The translations under genes were made by a program, and so were the position numbers. A stretch of 64,000 nucleotides of DNA from Elusimicrobiales bacterium (GTDB taxonomy: Bacteria; Elusimicrobiota; Elusimicrobia; Elusimicrobiales; UBA9959), in contig JAVHLJ010000001.1 of assembly GCA_031082205.1 (NCBI GenBank), positions 62,001 through 126,000 of the forward strand, given 5' to 3'. Shown piece by piece: positions 21,630 to 32,368 of this stretch. The notes under the pieces are model-generated. The model saw nothing but the letters and a program-made list of their open reading frames with translations. It did no database searches and was not told where the DNA came from. Every line of letters starts with the position of its first letter. Position 1 is the stretch's first letter.

Positions 21630-21736
21630 TCGAGAATACCCCTTCCAAAAAAATATTTTTCGCCGCAAGACCGTGCGACACCACGTTGTCGCACCCGTGT
21701 TTTACGCTATACAAGCGGAAAAACAAAGGGGGTGCT

Positions 21737-22180
21737 ATGAGCAACCTTAATAAAGTGATGCTGATAGGGCGGCTGACGCGGGACCCGGAGATAGTCGAGT
21801 TCGCCAGCGGCGGCAAGGTGGCCAACCTGGGCTTCGCCGTCAACAACCGGCGGCGCAACGGCGAGACCGGGGAATGGGAAGAAGTGCCGGTCTGGCTGAA
21901 CCTCAAGGCCTTCAACCGGGAGAGCGGGCGCAAGCTGGCCGACCGGGCCGCCGTGCTCACCAAGGGCCGGCAGGTCTACGTGGAAGGCCACCTGGCTCTG
22001 GAAGAGTGGACCGGCAAGGAGGATGGCAAGCCCCACTCCCGCACGCTGGTCTACGTGGACAATATGGAGTTCCTGGGCGGCGGCAAGCCCCCGCAAGGCG
22101 AGGACAAGCCCCGGCCGGAGTCGGAGGCCGAAGAGAAGCCCGCGCGGGCTGGACGGCCCCGCAAGCGCGCGGAGGACTAG
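21737..22180 (+). CDS. ssb: Single-stranded DNA-binding protein
   Basis: MSNLNKVMLIGRLTRDPEIVEFASGGKVANLGFAVNNR..VWLNLKAF..LTKGRQVYVEGHL; SD GGGGGTG; acidic-poor C-terminus. Confidence 0.92.
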   Translation: MSNLNKVMLIGRLTRDPEIVEFASGGKVANLGFAVNNRRRNGETGEWEEVPVWLNLKAFNRESGRKLADRAAVLTKGRQVYVEGHLALEEWTGKEDGKPHSRTLVYVDNMEFLGGGKPPQGEDKPRPESEAEEKPARAGRPRKRAED

Positions 22181-23991
22181 AATCCCGGGGCGGGAGAGGG
22201 GGAAAGCTCGGGGCCGGCGGCGCCTTCGGCCATGCGCACGAAGCGGTTGGCCGGCACGCCGTAGAAGCGCGAGACGCGGCCCCCTTTCCCGCCCCAGCGG
22301 ACTTCTATGTCGGCCAGGCGCGCCTTGCCCAGGCCGAAGTGGAGGCGCAGATCGTCGGACTGGGAGCCGTGGCCGCGCGAGGAAGAGACTTCCCGGGTCT
22401 GCGTCAGCCCCCGGGTCCTTACTATGACGCGTGAACCTATGGCGGAGCGGGGCGCCCCGCCCGGGCCGGCGCCCTCCAGCCGCACATGCAGCCAGTTGTT
22501 GCGGCCGCCTATATCGTTGCGGAAAAGAGCCGCGCGGGGGAAAGACCCGTGGCGCCTGTCGGCCGGCATCCGCATCCAGGACTTGCCGGCGAGTATGTCC
22601 AGGTCTCCGTCGCCGTCGTAGTCGGCGACGGAGACGCCGGCGGAGCTCTCCCAGTCGAACCCGGCCCGCCCCGTCACGTCCTCGAAGCGGCCCGGCCTGG
22701 TCTGCCTGAAGAGCCGCAGGTACTGGCCGTCCGGGTAGTCGCCGCTGGAAAGGAGCAGGTCCAGGCGCCCGTCATTGTCGAAGTCCAGCCAGGCGGCGCG
22801 CATATCGCCCTGGTTCCAGCTCGTCGTGCTGGCGTGCAGCCGCGGCATGGCGTCCGGATGGCGCCGGAAAGAATAGCCTTTCTCCGGGCCGAGGTTCTCA
22901 AGCAGGCTCGAGCGGTCGGAGGCCTCTCCGGCCCAGCCGTGGGTTATCTCGCCCAGGAACGCGTCCATGTCCCCGTCGTTGTCGTAATCCGCGCAGGGGG
23001 CCGCGAAGGTATTGCCGTGCGAGCGCCATTCCTTCTCCGTGCCGCGCTTCACCCAGTCCGGGTACCGGCCATGCCTTATCCCGTCGCCGTCGAAACCCGT
23101 CTCCGGCGCCATGTCGGTGAAACTGCCGTCGCCGTTATTGCGCCAGAGCCGGTTGGCCTGCCGGCCGTAGACGGCGACGAGTATGTCCTGCAGCCCGTCA
23201 TTGTTCCAGTCGCAATGCGAGACGCCGTAAACGGGCCGGCTCGAATCGGGCTTGCCTTCGGAGGGATAGGTCAGAAGGCCCGCCGGGGAGGTCATGTCCT
23301 CGAAGCGGCCGTCTCCCAGCCCGCGGTAGAGGCGGGACGGGTACGAAACGAAAGATATGCCGTATTCCTTGTACCAGTTGCCCACGAACAGGTCCAGGAC
23401 GCCGTCATTGTCGTAATCGAGGAAGGCGGCCGAGACGGCGGTCTCGGGGGTGAAAGTCGCGCGTCCGACTTCGGGGAAGGAAAAGCGTCCCGAACCGTCG
23501 TTGAGGAGTATTTCGGAGCGCAGGCCGTCATCCGCCCTCTCGTAAACGATATTCCCGGCGGCGTCCCTGAGCGCGGCCCCCGTCTTTGGGTCGGCGCGCG
23601 GCTTCTCGAATTCGCAGTAACGCCCCCTGAAAAGGTCCAGGTCGCCGTCATTGTCCACGTCGGCGAAGGCGAGGAAGGAGCCCGGGGCTGAGGCCGTGCT
23701 GGCCGAGGGGTGGGAGTTTATCCCGGACGGGGCGGTCACGTCCTCGAAGGTCCGGCCGGCGGGGGAAGGGCGGTTCATGAAGACGGCCGCGCCGGGACCG
23801 CCGTGGGTCCGGTGAAGCGCCGCGTCCGGCCAGCCGTCGCCGTCCAGGTCGGCCCAGTACGGGGTCTGGCAGGGAACGGAGGAAATGCCGAGGGCGGGCG
23901 CCATGTCCGAGAACCACGGCGCGCCGGCGGCGGACAGGAGGGCTGGATTGAGCAGGAAAAAGAGGGCCGAGAATCCGGTCAATTTCATCAC
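22177..23991 (-). CDS. FG-GAP/VCBS repeat exported protein with ASPIC/UnbV C-terminal domain (CRTAC1-like)
   Basis: Repeated DxDNDGxxD motifs; C-terminal NNWLHVRLEGAGPGGAPRSAIGSRVIVRT..LHFGLGKA..IEVRWGG. Confidence 0.88.
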   Translation of the reverse strand: MMKLTGFSALFFLLNPALLSAAGAPWFSDMAPALGISSVPCQTPYWADLDGDGWPDAALHRTHGGPGAAVFMNRPSPAGRTFEDVTAPSGINSHPSASTASAPGSFLAFADVDNDGDLDLFRGRYCEFEKPRADPKTGAALRDAAGNIVYERADDGLRSEILLNDGSGRFSFPEVGRATFTPETAVSAAFLDYDNDGVLDLFVGNWYKEYGISFVSYPSRLYRGLGDGRFEDMTSPAGLLTYPSEGKPDSSRPVYGVSHCDWNNDGLQDILVAVYGRQANRLWRNNGDGSFTDMAPETGFDGDGIRHGRYPDWVKRGTEKEWRSHGNTFAAPCADYDNDGDMDAFLGEITHGWAGEASDRSSLLENLGPEKGYSFRRHPDAMPRLHASTTSWNQGDMRAAWLDFDNDGRLDLLLSSGDYPDGQYLRLFRQTRPGRFEDVTGRAGFDWESSAGVSVADYDGDGDLDILAGKSWMRMPADRRHGSFPRAALFRNDIGGRNNWLHVRLEGAGPGGAPRSAIGSRVIVRTRGLTQTREVSSSRGHGSQSDDLRLHFGLGKARLADIEVRWGGKGGRVSRFYGVPANRFVRMAEGAAGPELSPSPAPGF

Positions 23992-24024
23992 AGGATTATA
24001 TATAATGGGATCAAGCCGGCACTA

Positions 24025-24038
24025 TTGACCTATGTCAA
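24025..24038. promoter_or_regulatory. TTGAC-N4-GTCAA palindrome overlapping start codon of M28 peptidase
   Basis: TTGACCTATGTCAA (ATG at 24032 inside). Confidence 0.45.
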
Positions 24039-25153
24039 CAAAACACATCCTGCCCTTCTTCATCGTTCTGTCCGCGGCGCTTCCGCTGTGCGCGGCCCCG
24101 CCGTCGATCTCCGCTGAAGGCACCGTTTACCTTCTGACGGAGCGCGACCCTCTTTTCCTCTCACGGAACGCCGTATACCTCTCCGTCGCCTACGATAAGG
24201 GACGGACCAGGCTGGTCCGTCCCGTTCTGCCTTACGGGGACCTCCCGGCGGACCTCCGCGCGGCGCTGAAGCCGGTCTCCATGGGAGACGTGCTCAATGC
24301 TCCCGCGGGCACGTTCATGAAAGCGGAAGAGGACCCGCTGGTGCGCGAACTGGTCTCCCGGGTCAACCCGCGCAATATCTCGGCCTGGGCCGAGCGCCTG
24401 GCCATTACCGGCAAGCGCAGCGCCTCGGCGCTGGACCAGAGCCCCGCCTCCGGCAACCGGCTGGCCGCCGACATGATTGCGGACGAGCTTGGCCGCCTCG
24501 GCTACGCGGTGGAGCGGCACTGCTACCGTACCCGCAAGAAGGACAATGAGTGCAATGTCGCCGGCCGTCGTGAGGGGGAGAAATACATACTGGTCGCTGC
24601 CCATTTTGATACCGTGGGGCACGAGAACGCCGGCGCCGACGATAACGCCTCGGGAACGGCGGCCCTGCTCGAGATGGCGCGTGTCCTCGCGGACTACAGG
24701 TCGGACACGGGACTTATCTTCCTGGCCGCCAACGGCGAGGAGATCGGCGTAGCCGGCTCCTACGCCTACGCTAAAAAGCTGCGCGCCGCCGGCGAGCTCT
24801 CCAGGGTGGCCTGGGCCATCAACATGGATATGATCGCCTACAACAAAAGCGGCGTCATAGAGCTTGAGACCAACAGGGAGTTCGCTCAGCACGCGGAATG
24901 GGTGGCCGCCCTGGCCCGGGTTTATACCCGCATGACGCCGCATATCGCCATGCCGGCCTGGGGCAGCGATCATGTCCCTTTCCTGGAAGCCGGCATCCCG
25001 GCCTATCTCTCCATACAGCACTGGGATAACCGCAATCCCTGCTATCACAGGCCTTGCGACACCATGCAGGGGCTGGACTGGGATTTCGCCGCCGATATAG
25101 CCCGACTCAATCTGGCCGTCATAGCCGGAAAATCACGACTCACCCCTGATTAA
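24032..25153 (+). CDS. M28-family exported aminopeptidase
   Basis: Signal peptide; VAAHFDTVG..AGADDNASGTAALLEMARVL, ANGEEIGVAGSYAYAKKL, GSDHVPFLEAGIPA. Confidence 0.9.
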   Translation: MSTKHILPFFIVLSAALPLCAAPPSISAEGTVYLLTERDPLFLSRNAVYLSVAYDKGRTRLVRPVLPYGDLPADLRAALKPVSMGDVLNAPAGTFMKAEEDPLVRELVSRVNPRNISAWAERLAITGKRSASALDQSPASGNRLAADMIADELGRLGYAVERHCYRTRKKDNECNVAGRREGEKYILVAAHFDTVGHENAGADDNASGTAALLEMARVLADYRSDTGLIFLAANGEEIGVAGSYAYAKKLRAAGELSRVAWAINMDMIAYNKSGVIELETNREFAQHAEWVAALARVYTRMTPHIAMPAWGSDHVPFLEAGIPAYLSIQHWDNRNPCYHRPCDTMQGLDWDFAADIARLNLAVIAGKSRLTPD

Positions 25154-25180
25154 CCCGGAGCGCGTCTTTAAATACGCGAT

Positions 25181-25208
25181 AAAAAAGCCCCTCACGGGGC
25201 TTTTTTTA
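25181..25208 (+). terminator. Bidirectional Rho-independent terminator
   Basis: AAAAAAGCCCC-tcac-GGGGCTTTTTTT between convergent genes. Confidence 0.85.
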
Positions 25209-25228
25209 TTTAGCGGAAGCGGGTCCCT

Positions 25229-26113
25229 TCAGTAGGAGGCCAGCACCTGGGCGCCTATGCGGTCGGCCAGCGAAGGGTCGTCTATGTAGGGATTGCGGGC
25301 GCCCTGGAAAGCGGCGATAAGGTCGTTGCGGCGGCGCTCGGCGGCGTCCGGCGGGTCCTGGCGGTTCCACTCCAGGAACATCGGCACCCGGCTGGTCCAG
25401 AAATTAGCGTAGTTCATCCCCTGCCGGATGTTCTTGTCGTGGTACATCGTGACGAAGTAGAGCATGGCGCGGGCGACATTTCCCTTGACCGCGTCGGCCG
25501 GCTCGAAGCCTTCCCTGCCCAGCCGGGAGCCCGCGGAAGTGGAGTAGTAGGGATCGGCGACTTCGGCGAAAGGCAGGTTGCCGCGGCGGGAGTTGGGGGT
25601 CATGAAGGTGGGGGAAAGGTGATGGAGGTCCGACTTCATGGGATAGGCTTCCTTGAAATAACCCTGCGGCCAGATATGCTCGGCGTTTATAAAGCCGTCC
25701 ACGACGCCGTCCCCGTTCATGTCGCCGCGCTCGGGATAGTGATTGCCGTTGTCGCTGCTGCCGCTGACGCAGACCTGGGAATAAAAAGTGATTATGCCGG
25801 GCCCGCCGTTGCAGCCGACATTATCCACGGTGGAGTACATATAGGCCTTGGCCTCGGTATAACCGATCACGGCCTTCTGCCACTGGGAGGGCCTGGCGGA
25901 CCGGTGAAGGTAGTTGAAGAGGGCTTCGCCGCGCAGTTCCATGGGCGCGGCCGCGGAGTAAGGCTCTCCGGCCGCGGGGATCTCGATGTCGGACAGCGAA
26001 ACGGAAGCCGCGCCCTGGAGAGAGTCGAGGGCGGGGGAGAGTTGGGCCTTTAGCGGCGAAACGAGGAGGGCGGCGATAACCGCCGATTTTACGAGCCTGA
26101 TGACGATGTTCAA
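25229..26113 (-). CDS. Exported endonuclease I (EndA/NucM family)
   Basis: VNAEHIWPQGYF-type motif (INAEHIWPQGYFKEAYPMKSDLHHLSPTFMTPNSRRGNLPF); signal peptide; TTG start after GGAGG. Confidence 0.87.
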   Translation of the reverse strand: MNIVIRLVKSAVIAALLVSPLKAQLSPALDSLQGAASVSLSDIEIPAAGEPYSAAAPMELRGEALFNYLHRSARPSQWQKAVIGYTEAKAYMYSTVDNVGCNGGPGIITFYSQVCVSGSSDNGNHYPERGDMNGDGVVDGFINAEHIWPQGYFKEAYPMKSDLHHLSPTFMTPNSRRGNLPFAEVADPYYSTSAGSRLGREGFEPADAVKGNVARAMLYFVTMYHDKNIRQGMNYANFWTSRVPMFLEWNRQDPPDAAERRRNDLIAAFQGARNPYIDDPSLADRIGAQVLASY

Positions 26114-26131
26114 ACTGCCTCCGGTAACCTG

Positions 26132-26160
26132 TTGACTGATATCAATTTGACTGCCGTCAA
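26132..26160. promoter_or_regulatory. Two adjacent TTGAC-N4-(A/G)TCAA palindromes upstream of endonuclease I gene
   Basis: TTGACTGATATCAA (26132-26145) and TTGACTGCCGTCAA (26147-26160). Confidence 0.5.
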
Positions 26161-26262
26161 GTTAAGTTTATGCCATCATGCCTATTTCGCAAGGGCCAAA
26201 GGACCTATGCTAAAAATAGGCCTTTTGGGTAGTAGGCCTCAAAAAGCCGGCCGTGAGGGCGT

Positions 26263-26284
26263 AAAAAAACCCGCCGCGGCGGGT
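26263..26284 (-). terminator. Rho-independent terminator of second endonuclease I gene
   Basis: Minus strand ACCCGCCGCGGCGGGTTTTTTT. Confidence 0.8.
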
Positions 26285-26308
26285 CATCGGAGGGCTGAAT
26301 TGCCGGGT

Positions 26309-27166
26309 TCAGTAGCGGGAGAAGGCCGCCTCGCCGACCCGGTCGGCCAGCGAAGGGTCGTCGATGTAAGGATTGCGGTTGCCCTGGAAGGTCTCGATCA
26401 GGTCGTTTCGGCGGCGCTCGGCGGCGTCCGGCGGGTCCTGGCGGTTCCAGCGCAGGAACATGGGGATGCGTTGGGTCCAGAATTCACGGTAATCCATCCC
26501 GTCGTCTATGTTCCTGTCGTGGTAACGGGTGACGAAGTAAAGCATGGCCCTGGCCACATTGCCTTTTACTGCGTCGGCTGGCTCGAACTCGCCGTCGCTG
26601 GAGAGGATGGAGCCGGCGGAGGTGGAGTATACGGCGTCGCCGGCCAGACCGAAAGGATGACTGCCGCGCATGCCGTTGGGGGTGAGGAAAGTGGGGGCGA
26701 GGTGGTGAAGGTCGGCCTTCATGGGGTAGGCAGAGTTGAAATAGCCCTGCGGCCAGATATGCTCGGCGTTCATGCTGTTGTCGCGGTAGCCGTCGCCGTT
26801 CATGTCGCCGGTCTCGCCGTAATCGCCGCCGTGCTCGCTGGAACCCGGCACGCAGACCTGGGAGTAGAAGGCCGTCACGCCGGGACCCCCTCCGCAGCCG
26901 GTATTATCGGCCCGGGAGAACATGAACTTCTTGGCCTTGAGATAATCGTGGCCGCCCAGATTCTTCGGTATCTCGGTGGCGTCGTGGAGAGCGTCGAAAA
27001 GACGGGTCCCGGAGAGGCCCGGATAAGAGGGATGGTAGCGGGCCTCGGGCGGGGAGGAGAGGGAAATTCCGGAAAAAAGCTGTTCCGAGGGGGAGGGGGA
27101 CGCGGCCCCGGCCGGGATGGCCGGTATCAGGAAGAGTATCGTGGCGACCGCGGAAAACCTTGTCAG
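26309..27166 (-). CDS. Exported endonuclease I, tandem paralog; probable CTG start at 27166
   Basis: MNAEHIWPQGYFNSAYPMKADLHHLAPTFLTPNGMRGSHPF; the frame stays open upstream of the track start (26923) through a signal peptide (TRFSAVATILFLIPAIPAGAA) to CTG preceded by GGAGG. Confidence 0.82.
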   Translation of the reverse strand: MTRFSAVATILFLIPAIPAGAASPSPSEQLFSGISLSSPPEARYHPSYPGLSGTRLFDALHDATEIPKNLGGHDYLKAKKFMFSRADNTGCGGGPGVTAFYSQVCVPGSSEHGGDYGETGDMNGDGYRDNSMNAEHIWPQGYFNSAYPMKADLHHLAPTFLTPNGMRGSHPFGLAGDAVYSTSAGSILSSDGEFEPADAVKGNVARAMLYFVTRYHDRNIDDGMDYREFWTQRIPMFLRWNRQDPPDAAERRRNDLIETFQGNRNPYIDDPSLADRVGEAAFSRY

Positions 27167-27221
27167 GCTGCCTCCACCGCCGATTCTTTACGCCGGCTTA
27201 ATTATACCAAAATCAAACCGC

Positions 27222-27866
27222 TCATTGACCGGCGACAAGCCCCTTTATCCCTTCCCAGATTATCTGCACGCCGATGGCCAGGAGTATGAAGGCCGAGATC
27301 TTGGAGATCACCTGCTCCCCGGCGCGGCCCAGCCGCGGCAGTATGCTGTCGCAGTAGCGGTAGAAAACGAACACGGCCAGGGCGGCCAGGGCTATGCCGG
27401 CGGCGTCGCCCGCGAACTTCAGCCAGGTGGAGCCGGCCAGCAGCGAGCCGGCCGGCACCAGCGTAAGCGTGACGGCGATGGACCCCGGCCCCGCCGTTAC
27501 CGGCATGGTCATTGGAAAGAAGGCGCGGGAGGTCATCCTCGAACTCAGCTCCTCCTGCTCCTCGCGAGAGAACTTGGGTTCGTTGTTGAGCATTTTCCAG
27601 GCGGTATTGAAGAGGAGCAGCCCGCCCGCGACGCGTATGACCGGGATGGAGATGCCGAATATCTTGAGCATCCACCCGCCGGCGATGAGGACGGTGAAAA
27701 GGAAAAGGAAGGTATAGCGGCCGACCAGGCCCGCGAGGCGGTGCCGGTCTGACGGGGAGAGAGACGAAGTCATGTCCATGAATATGGGGGCCATGGCCGG
27801 CGGGTTCAGTATGGGGAAAAGCGCGAGGAAGGCGATGGCCGCCGAATCGAAGAAGTAATGTGCCAT
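27222..27866 (-). CDS. MarC/NAAT family integral membrane protein
   Basis: FLALFPILNPPAMAPIFMDMT, MTMPVTAGPGSIAVTLTL, LLAIGVQIIWEGIKG. Confidence 0.9.
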   Translation of the reverse strand: MAHYFFDSAAIAFLALFPILNPPAMAPIFMDMTSSLSPSDRHRLAGLVGRYTFLFLFTVLIAGGWMLKIFGISIPVIRVAGGLLLFNTAWKMLNNEPKFSREEQEELSSRMTSRAFFPMTMPVTAGPGSIAVTLTLVPAGSLLAGSTWLKFAGDAAGIALAALAVFVFYRYCDSILPRLGRAGEQVISKISAFILLAIGVQIIWEGIKGLVAGQ

Positions 27867-27946
27867 ATGCCTACATTATCCCAAAAATGACCGGGCCGCG
27901 TCACCGCCGCGATGGCTATCGCGCGCCATATATGGGATAATCAAGT

Positions 27947-29587
27947 ATGACAGAAATAAAGACGCCCCCGCCTTCAGGCTTTTACGGCCTCAACATCGCC
28001 CCCGGCCTCCTCGCCGAGCTGGACCGGCTCAAGTTCACCGTCCCCACCCCCATACAGCACAAGGCCATACCGCCCGCCTGCGAGGGGAAGGACCTCGTGG
28101 GCATAGCCCAGACCGGCACCGGCAAGACCCTCGCCTTCGCCATACCCATGCTGCAGCGCCTTGCCGCCCTGCCCGGCCGGGGCCTGATACTGCTGCCCAC
28201 GCGAGAGCTGGCGCTGCAGGTCAACGATGTCTTCAAAAAGTTCGCCCGCGCCGCCGGCATACAGACCTCGGTGCTCATCGGCGGCGAATCCATAGGCCGG
28301 CAGCAGCAGGACCTGCGCAAGCAGCCGAGGGTGCTGATAGCCACTCCCGGCCGCCTCATCGACCACATGGGCCAGCGCACCGTAAAGCTCTCCGACATCA
28401 GCGTGCTGGTCCTGGACGAAGCCGACCGGATGTTCGACATGGGCTTCGCCCCGCAGATAGAGAAGATCCTGGCCGGAGTCCCCAGGGACAGGCAGACCAT
28501 GCTTTTCTCGGCCACCATGCCCGACGACATAATGTCGCTGGCCTCGCGCCACATGAAGCTGCCGCTGCGCGTGGAGGTCGCCCGCTCCGGGACCACCGCC
28601 GAAGGCGTGGACCAGGAGCTCTACGTCGTGGCCAGCCGCGCGGAGAAGAACGAACTGCTGGGCAAGCTGCTGGACAAGCACTGGGGTCCCGTCCTGCTCT
28701 TCATGCGCACCAAGCACCACGCCAAGCGCGTCGCGCGCGACCTGCGCGACATGGGGCACAGCGCGGCGGAGATACATTCCAACCGCTCGCTCAACCAGCG
28801 CAAGGAAGCCCTCGAGGGCTTCAAGAGCGGCAAGTACCGCGTCCTGGTCGCCACCGACATAGCCGCCCGCGGCATAGACGTCACCGGCATAGAGCTGGTC
28901 ATCAACTACGATCTGCCCGACGAGGACGAGAATTACGTCCATCGGATAGGCCGCACGGGACGGGCGGGCAAGACCGGCCACGCGATAAGCTTCGCCACCC
29001 CGGACCAGGCACAGATGGTGCGCTCCATAGAAAGACTGATACGCAAGCCTCTGCGCGTAGCGGCGCATCCCGACATAAAGCCTTCCGCGCTGCACGGCGG
29101 GGCCGCCAGGCCGCCCCAGCCGCAGCGGCAGCCCGCGCCGGCGGGCCAGGATAAACCGGCTCACCATCACGGACCGCGGCAGCAGCCCCGCGGCCGGCAG
29201 GAGAGGGAGCGCCGGCCAGGTCCCGCCGCCGGCCGCCCCAGGCCCGAAGGAGGCCGCGAGCCTGGGCAGTCCAGGCCATCGGCCGGGCGCCCCGCCCACC
29301 GGGGGGGGGCCGACTCGCGGAACCAGGGCAGGCGGGAAGACCGCCGGGATTCCAGGCGCCCCGGCGGCGAGGGCAACAATGAGGGAGGCCGCCCCCGCTC
29401 GCGCGGAAGGGTGGAGGACTCGCCTTATTTCCCGGAAGACCGCGCCGGCATGTGGAACGGGCAGGGCGGCCGCGGCCCGGCAAGGGGTCGGGGGGAACAA
29501 TCCCGGCGTCCGGCCGGGCCCGGGCGCGAGGAACAGCCCAAGGCCAAAGCCCGCTGGTACGACTTTTTCCGCAAGGGAAAGCGCTGA
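27947..29587 (+). CDS. DEAD-box RNA helicase (RhlE-like) with long basic Arg/Gly/Pro-rich C-terminal tail
   Basis: AQTGTGKT, PTRELALQV, DEADRMFDMGF, SATMPD, ATDIAARGIDV, HRIGRTGRAG. Confidence 0.95.
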   Translation: MTEIKTPPPSGFYGLNIAPGLLAELDRLKFTVPTPIQHKAIPPACEGKDLVGIAQTGTGKTLAFAIPMLQRLAALPGRGLILLPTRELALQVNDVFKKFARAAGIQTSVLIGGESIGRQQQDLRKQPRVLIATPGRLIDHMGQRTVKLSDISVLVLDEADRMFDMGFAPQIEKILAGVPRDRQTMLFSATMPDDIMSLASRHMKLPLRVEVARSGTTAEGVDQELYVVASRAEKNELLGKLLDKHWGPVLLFMRTKHHAKRVARDLRDMGHSAAEIHSNRSLNQRKEALEGFKSGKYRVLVATDIAARGIDVTGIELVINYDLPDEDENYVHRIGRTGRAGKTGHAISFATPDQAQMVRSIERLIRKPLRVAAHPDIKPSALHGGAARPPQPQRQPAPAGQDKPAHHHGPRQQPRGRQERERRPGPAAGRPRPEGGREPGQSRPSAGRPAHRGGADSRNQGRREDRRDSRRPGGEGNNEGGRPRSRGRVEDSPYFPEDRAGMWNGQGGRGPARGRGEQSRRPAGPGREEQPKAKARWYDFFRKGKR

Positions 29588-29670
29588 GAGAACTCCCGGG
29601 CTTTAAAAAAGCCGCGGGAATTTGGTATTTTTTTATCCATAAACCACCGGTACGGAGATCCAAAGCGACA

Positions 29671-30933
<1,263 letters not shown>

Positions 30934-30935
30934 CG

Positions 30936-32354
30936 ATGGCGGCTCCGGGAGGTACAGCCCGGATCACCTTCCACGGCGCGGCCGGCGAGGTCACCGGCTC
31001 CCGGCATCTGCTGGAAACCGCCGGTTCCGCCCTGCTGCTGGACTGCGGCCTGTTCCAGGGCCGGCGCGCCGAGGCCCTGCTCAAGAACCGCAACTTCCCT
31101 TTTCCTCCCGCCTACCCCGACGCGGTGCTTCTCTCCCACGCCCATATCGATCATTGCGGCCTGCTGCCCCGCCTGGCGGGGGACGGCTTCGCGGGGCCGG
31201 TGATCGCCACCAGGGAGACCGCGGACCTGCTGTCCATCATGCTCATGGACTCGGCCAGGCTGCAGGAAGCCGACGCGAAGTTCTTCAACAAGATCCACGC
31301 GGCCGACGGCGAGACCATAGAACCTCTCTACGGCGAGAAAGAGGCCGAACAGGCCCTGGCGCTCCTGCGCCCCTGCGAGCCCGGCGAGGTCGTAAGCCCC
31401 GCGGCCGGAGCCCGGGCCCGCTTCCTCAACGCCGGGCACGTGCTGGGCTCGTCGATGATACAGGTGGATTTCGACGGTCCGTCCGGCCCCCGCAGGCTGC
31501 TCTACACGGGCGACCTGGGGAGGCGGGAAGTGCCGCTCATGCGGCCCCCGGAGCCCCCGCCGGACGTGGACTACCTCGTCATGGAGTCCACTTACGGGGG
31601 GCGGACCCACGAGCCGGCCGCCGGCATAGACTCCAGGCTGGCCGACCTGCTGCGCCGGGCGGAGAAGACCGGCGCCAGGATCATCATCCCCGCCTTCGCC
31701 CTTGAGCGCTCGCAGGAGATAATAGTGGCCTTCGACAGGCTGCGCAACGACCCTTCCGTCCCCCGCATACCGGTCTACGTGGACAGCCCGATGGCCGTAA
31801 ACATAACCGAGGTATTCAAAAAGCACCTGTCCGGCCACGCCTTCGACAGGGATTTCAAGGCCTACGCGGGCCGGGACGGGGACCCCTTCGGCTTCGATTT
31901 CATAAAGTACGTGCGTTCCAAGGAAGAGTCCCAGGCCCTCAACGACAAGCCGGGCCCCATGATAATAATCTCGGCCTCCGGCATGTGCGAAGGCGGACGG
32001 GTGCTTCACCACCTGCGCAACCATATAGGCCAGGAGAACACGGTGATCCTGATGGTCGGCTACCAGGCCGCGGGCACGCTGGGCCGCCGGCTGCAGGACG
32101 GACAGAAAAAAGTGCGCATCTTCGGCCTCGAGCACGAGGTGGCGGCCTCGGTGGAGACCATGCCTCATTTCTCCTCGCACGCCGACCGCGACGACATCCT
32201 CGCTTTCGTCAAAGGCCTTGAAAGAAGGCCGCGGAAGATATTCCTGGTGCACGGCGAGGACTCGCAGCGCGACGCGCTGGCGGAGGCCCTGGCCGCCGAA
32301 GGATACGGCGGCATAGAGAAACCGGGGCTTGGAGAGACTTTCGTCCTGGATTAA
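30936..32354 (+). CDS. Beta-CASP metallo-beta-lactamase-fold ribonuclease (MBL/RMMBL)
   Basis: HAHIDHCG, NAGHVLGSSMI, MESTYGGRTHE, beta-CASP region, ISASGMCEGGRVLHHL, HFSSHADRDD, VHGE. Confidence 0.92.
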   Translation: MAAPGGTARITFHGAAGEVTGSRHLLETAGSALLLDCGLFQGRRAEALLKNRNFPFPPAYPDAVLLSHAHIDHCGLLPRLAGDGFAGPVIATRETADLLSIMLMDSARLQEADAKFFNKIHAADGETIEPLYGEKEAEQALALLRPCEPGEVVSPAAGARARFLNAGHVLGSSMIQVDFDGPSGPRRLLYTGDLGRREVPLMRPPEPPPDVDYLVMESTYGGRTHEPAAGIDSRLADLLRRAEKTGARIIIPAFALERSQEIIVAFDRLRNDPSVPRIPVYVDSPMAVNITEVFKKHLSGHAFDRDFKAYAGRDGDPFGFDFIKYVRSKEESQALNDKPGPMIIISASGMCEGGRVLHHLRNHIGQENTVILMVGYQAAGTLGRRLQDGQKKVRIFGLEHEVAASVETMPHFSSHADRDDILAFVKGLERRPRKIFLVHGEDSQRDALAEALAAEGYGGIEKPGLGETFVLD

Positions 32355-32368
32355 GATACGGGGGGGGA

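Noticed and set aside
21223-21668. Minus-strand ORFs 21223-21411 (MDSNQQPFGYKGP...) and 21270-21668 (..SGSPGWTRTNNPSVTRALE..)
   Set aside because: Classic spurious translations of the tRNA 3' half and repeat region; no protein support.
26132-27289. 385-aa plus-strand ORF across the endonuclease I region
   Set aside because: Antisense to a clear endonuclease I coding frame; no motifs.
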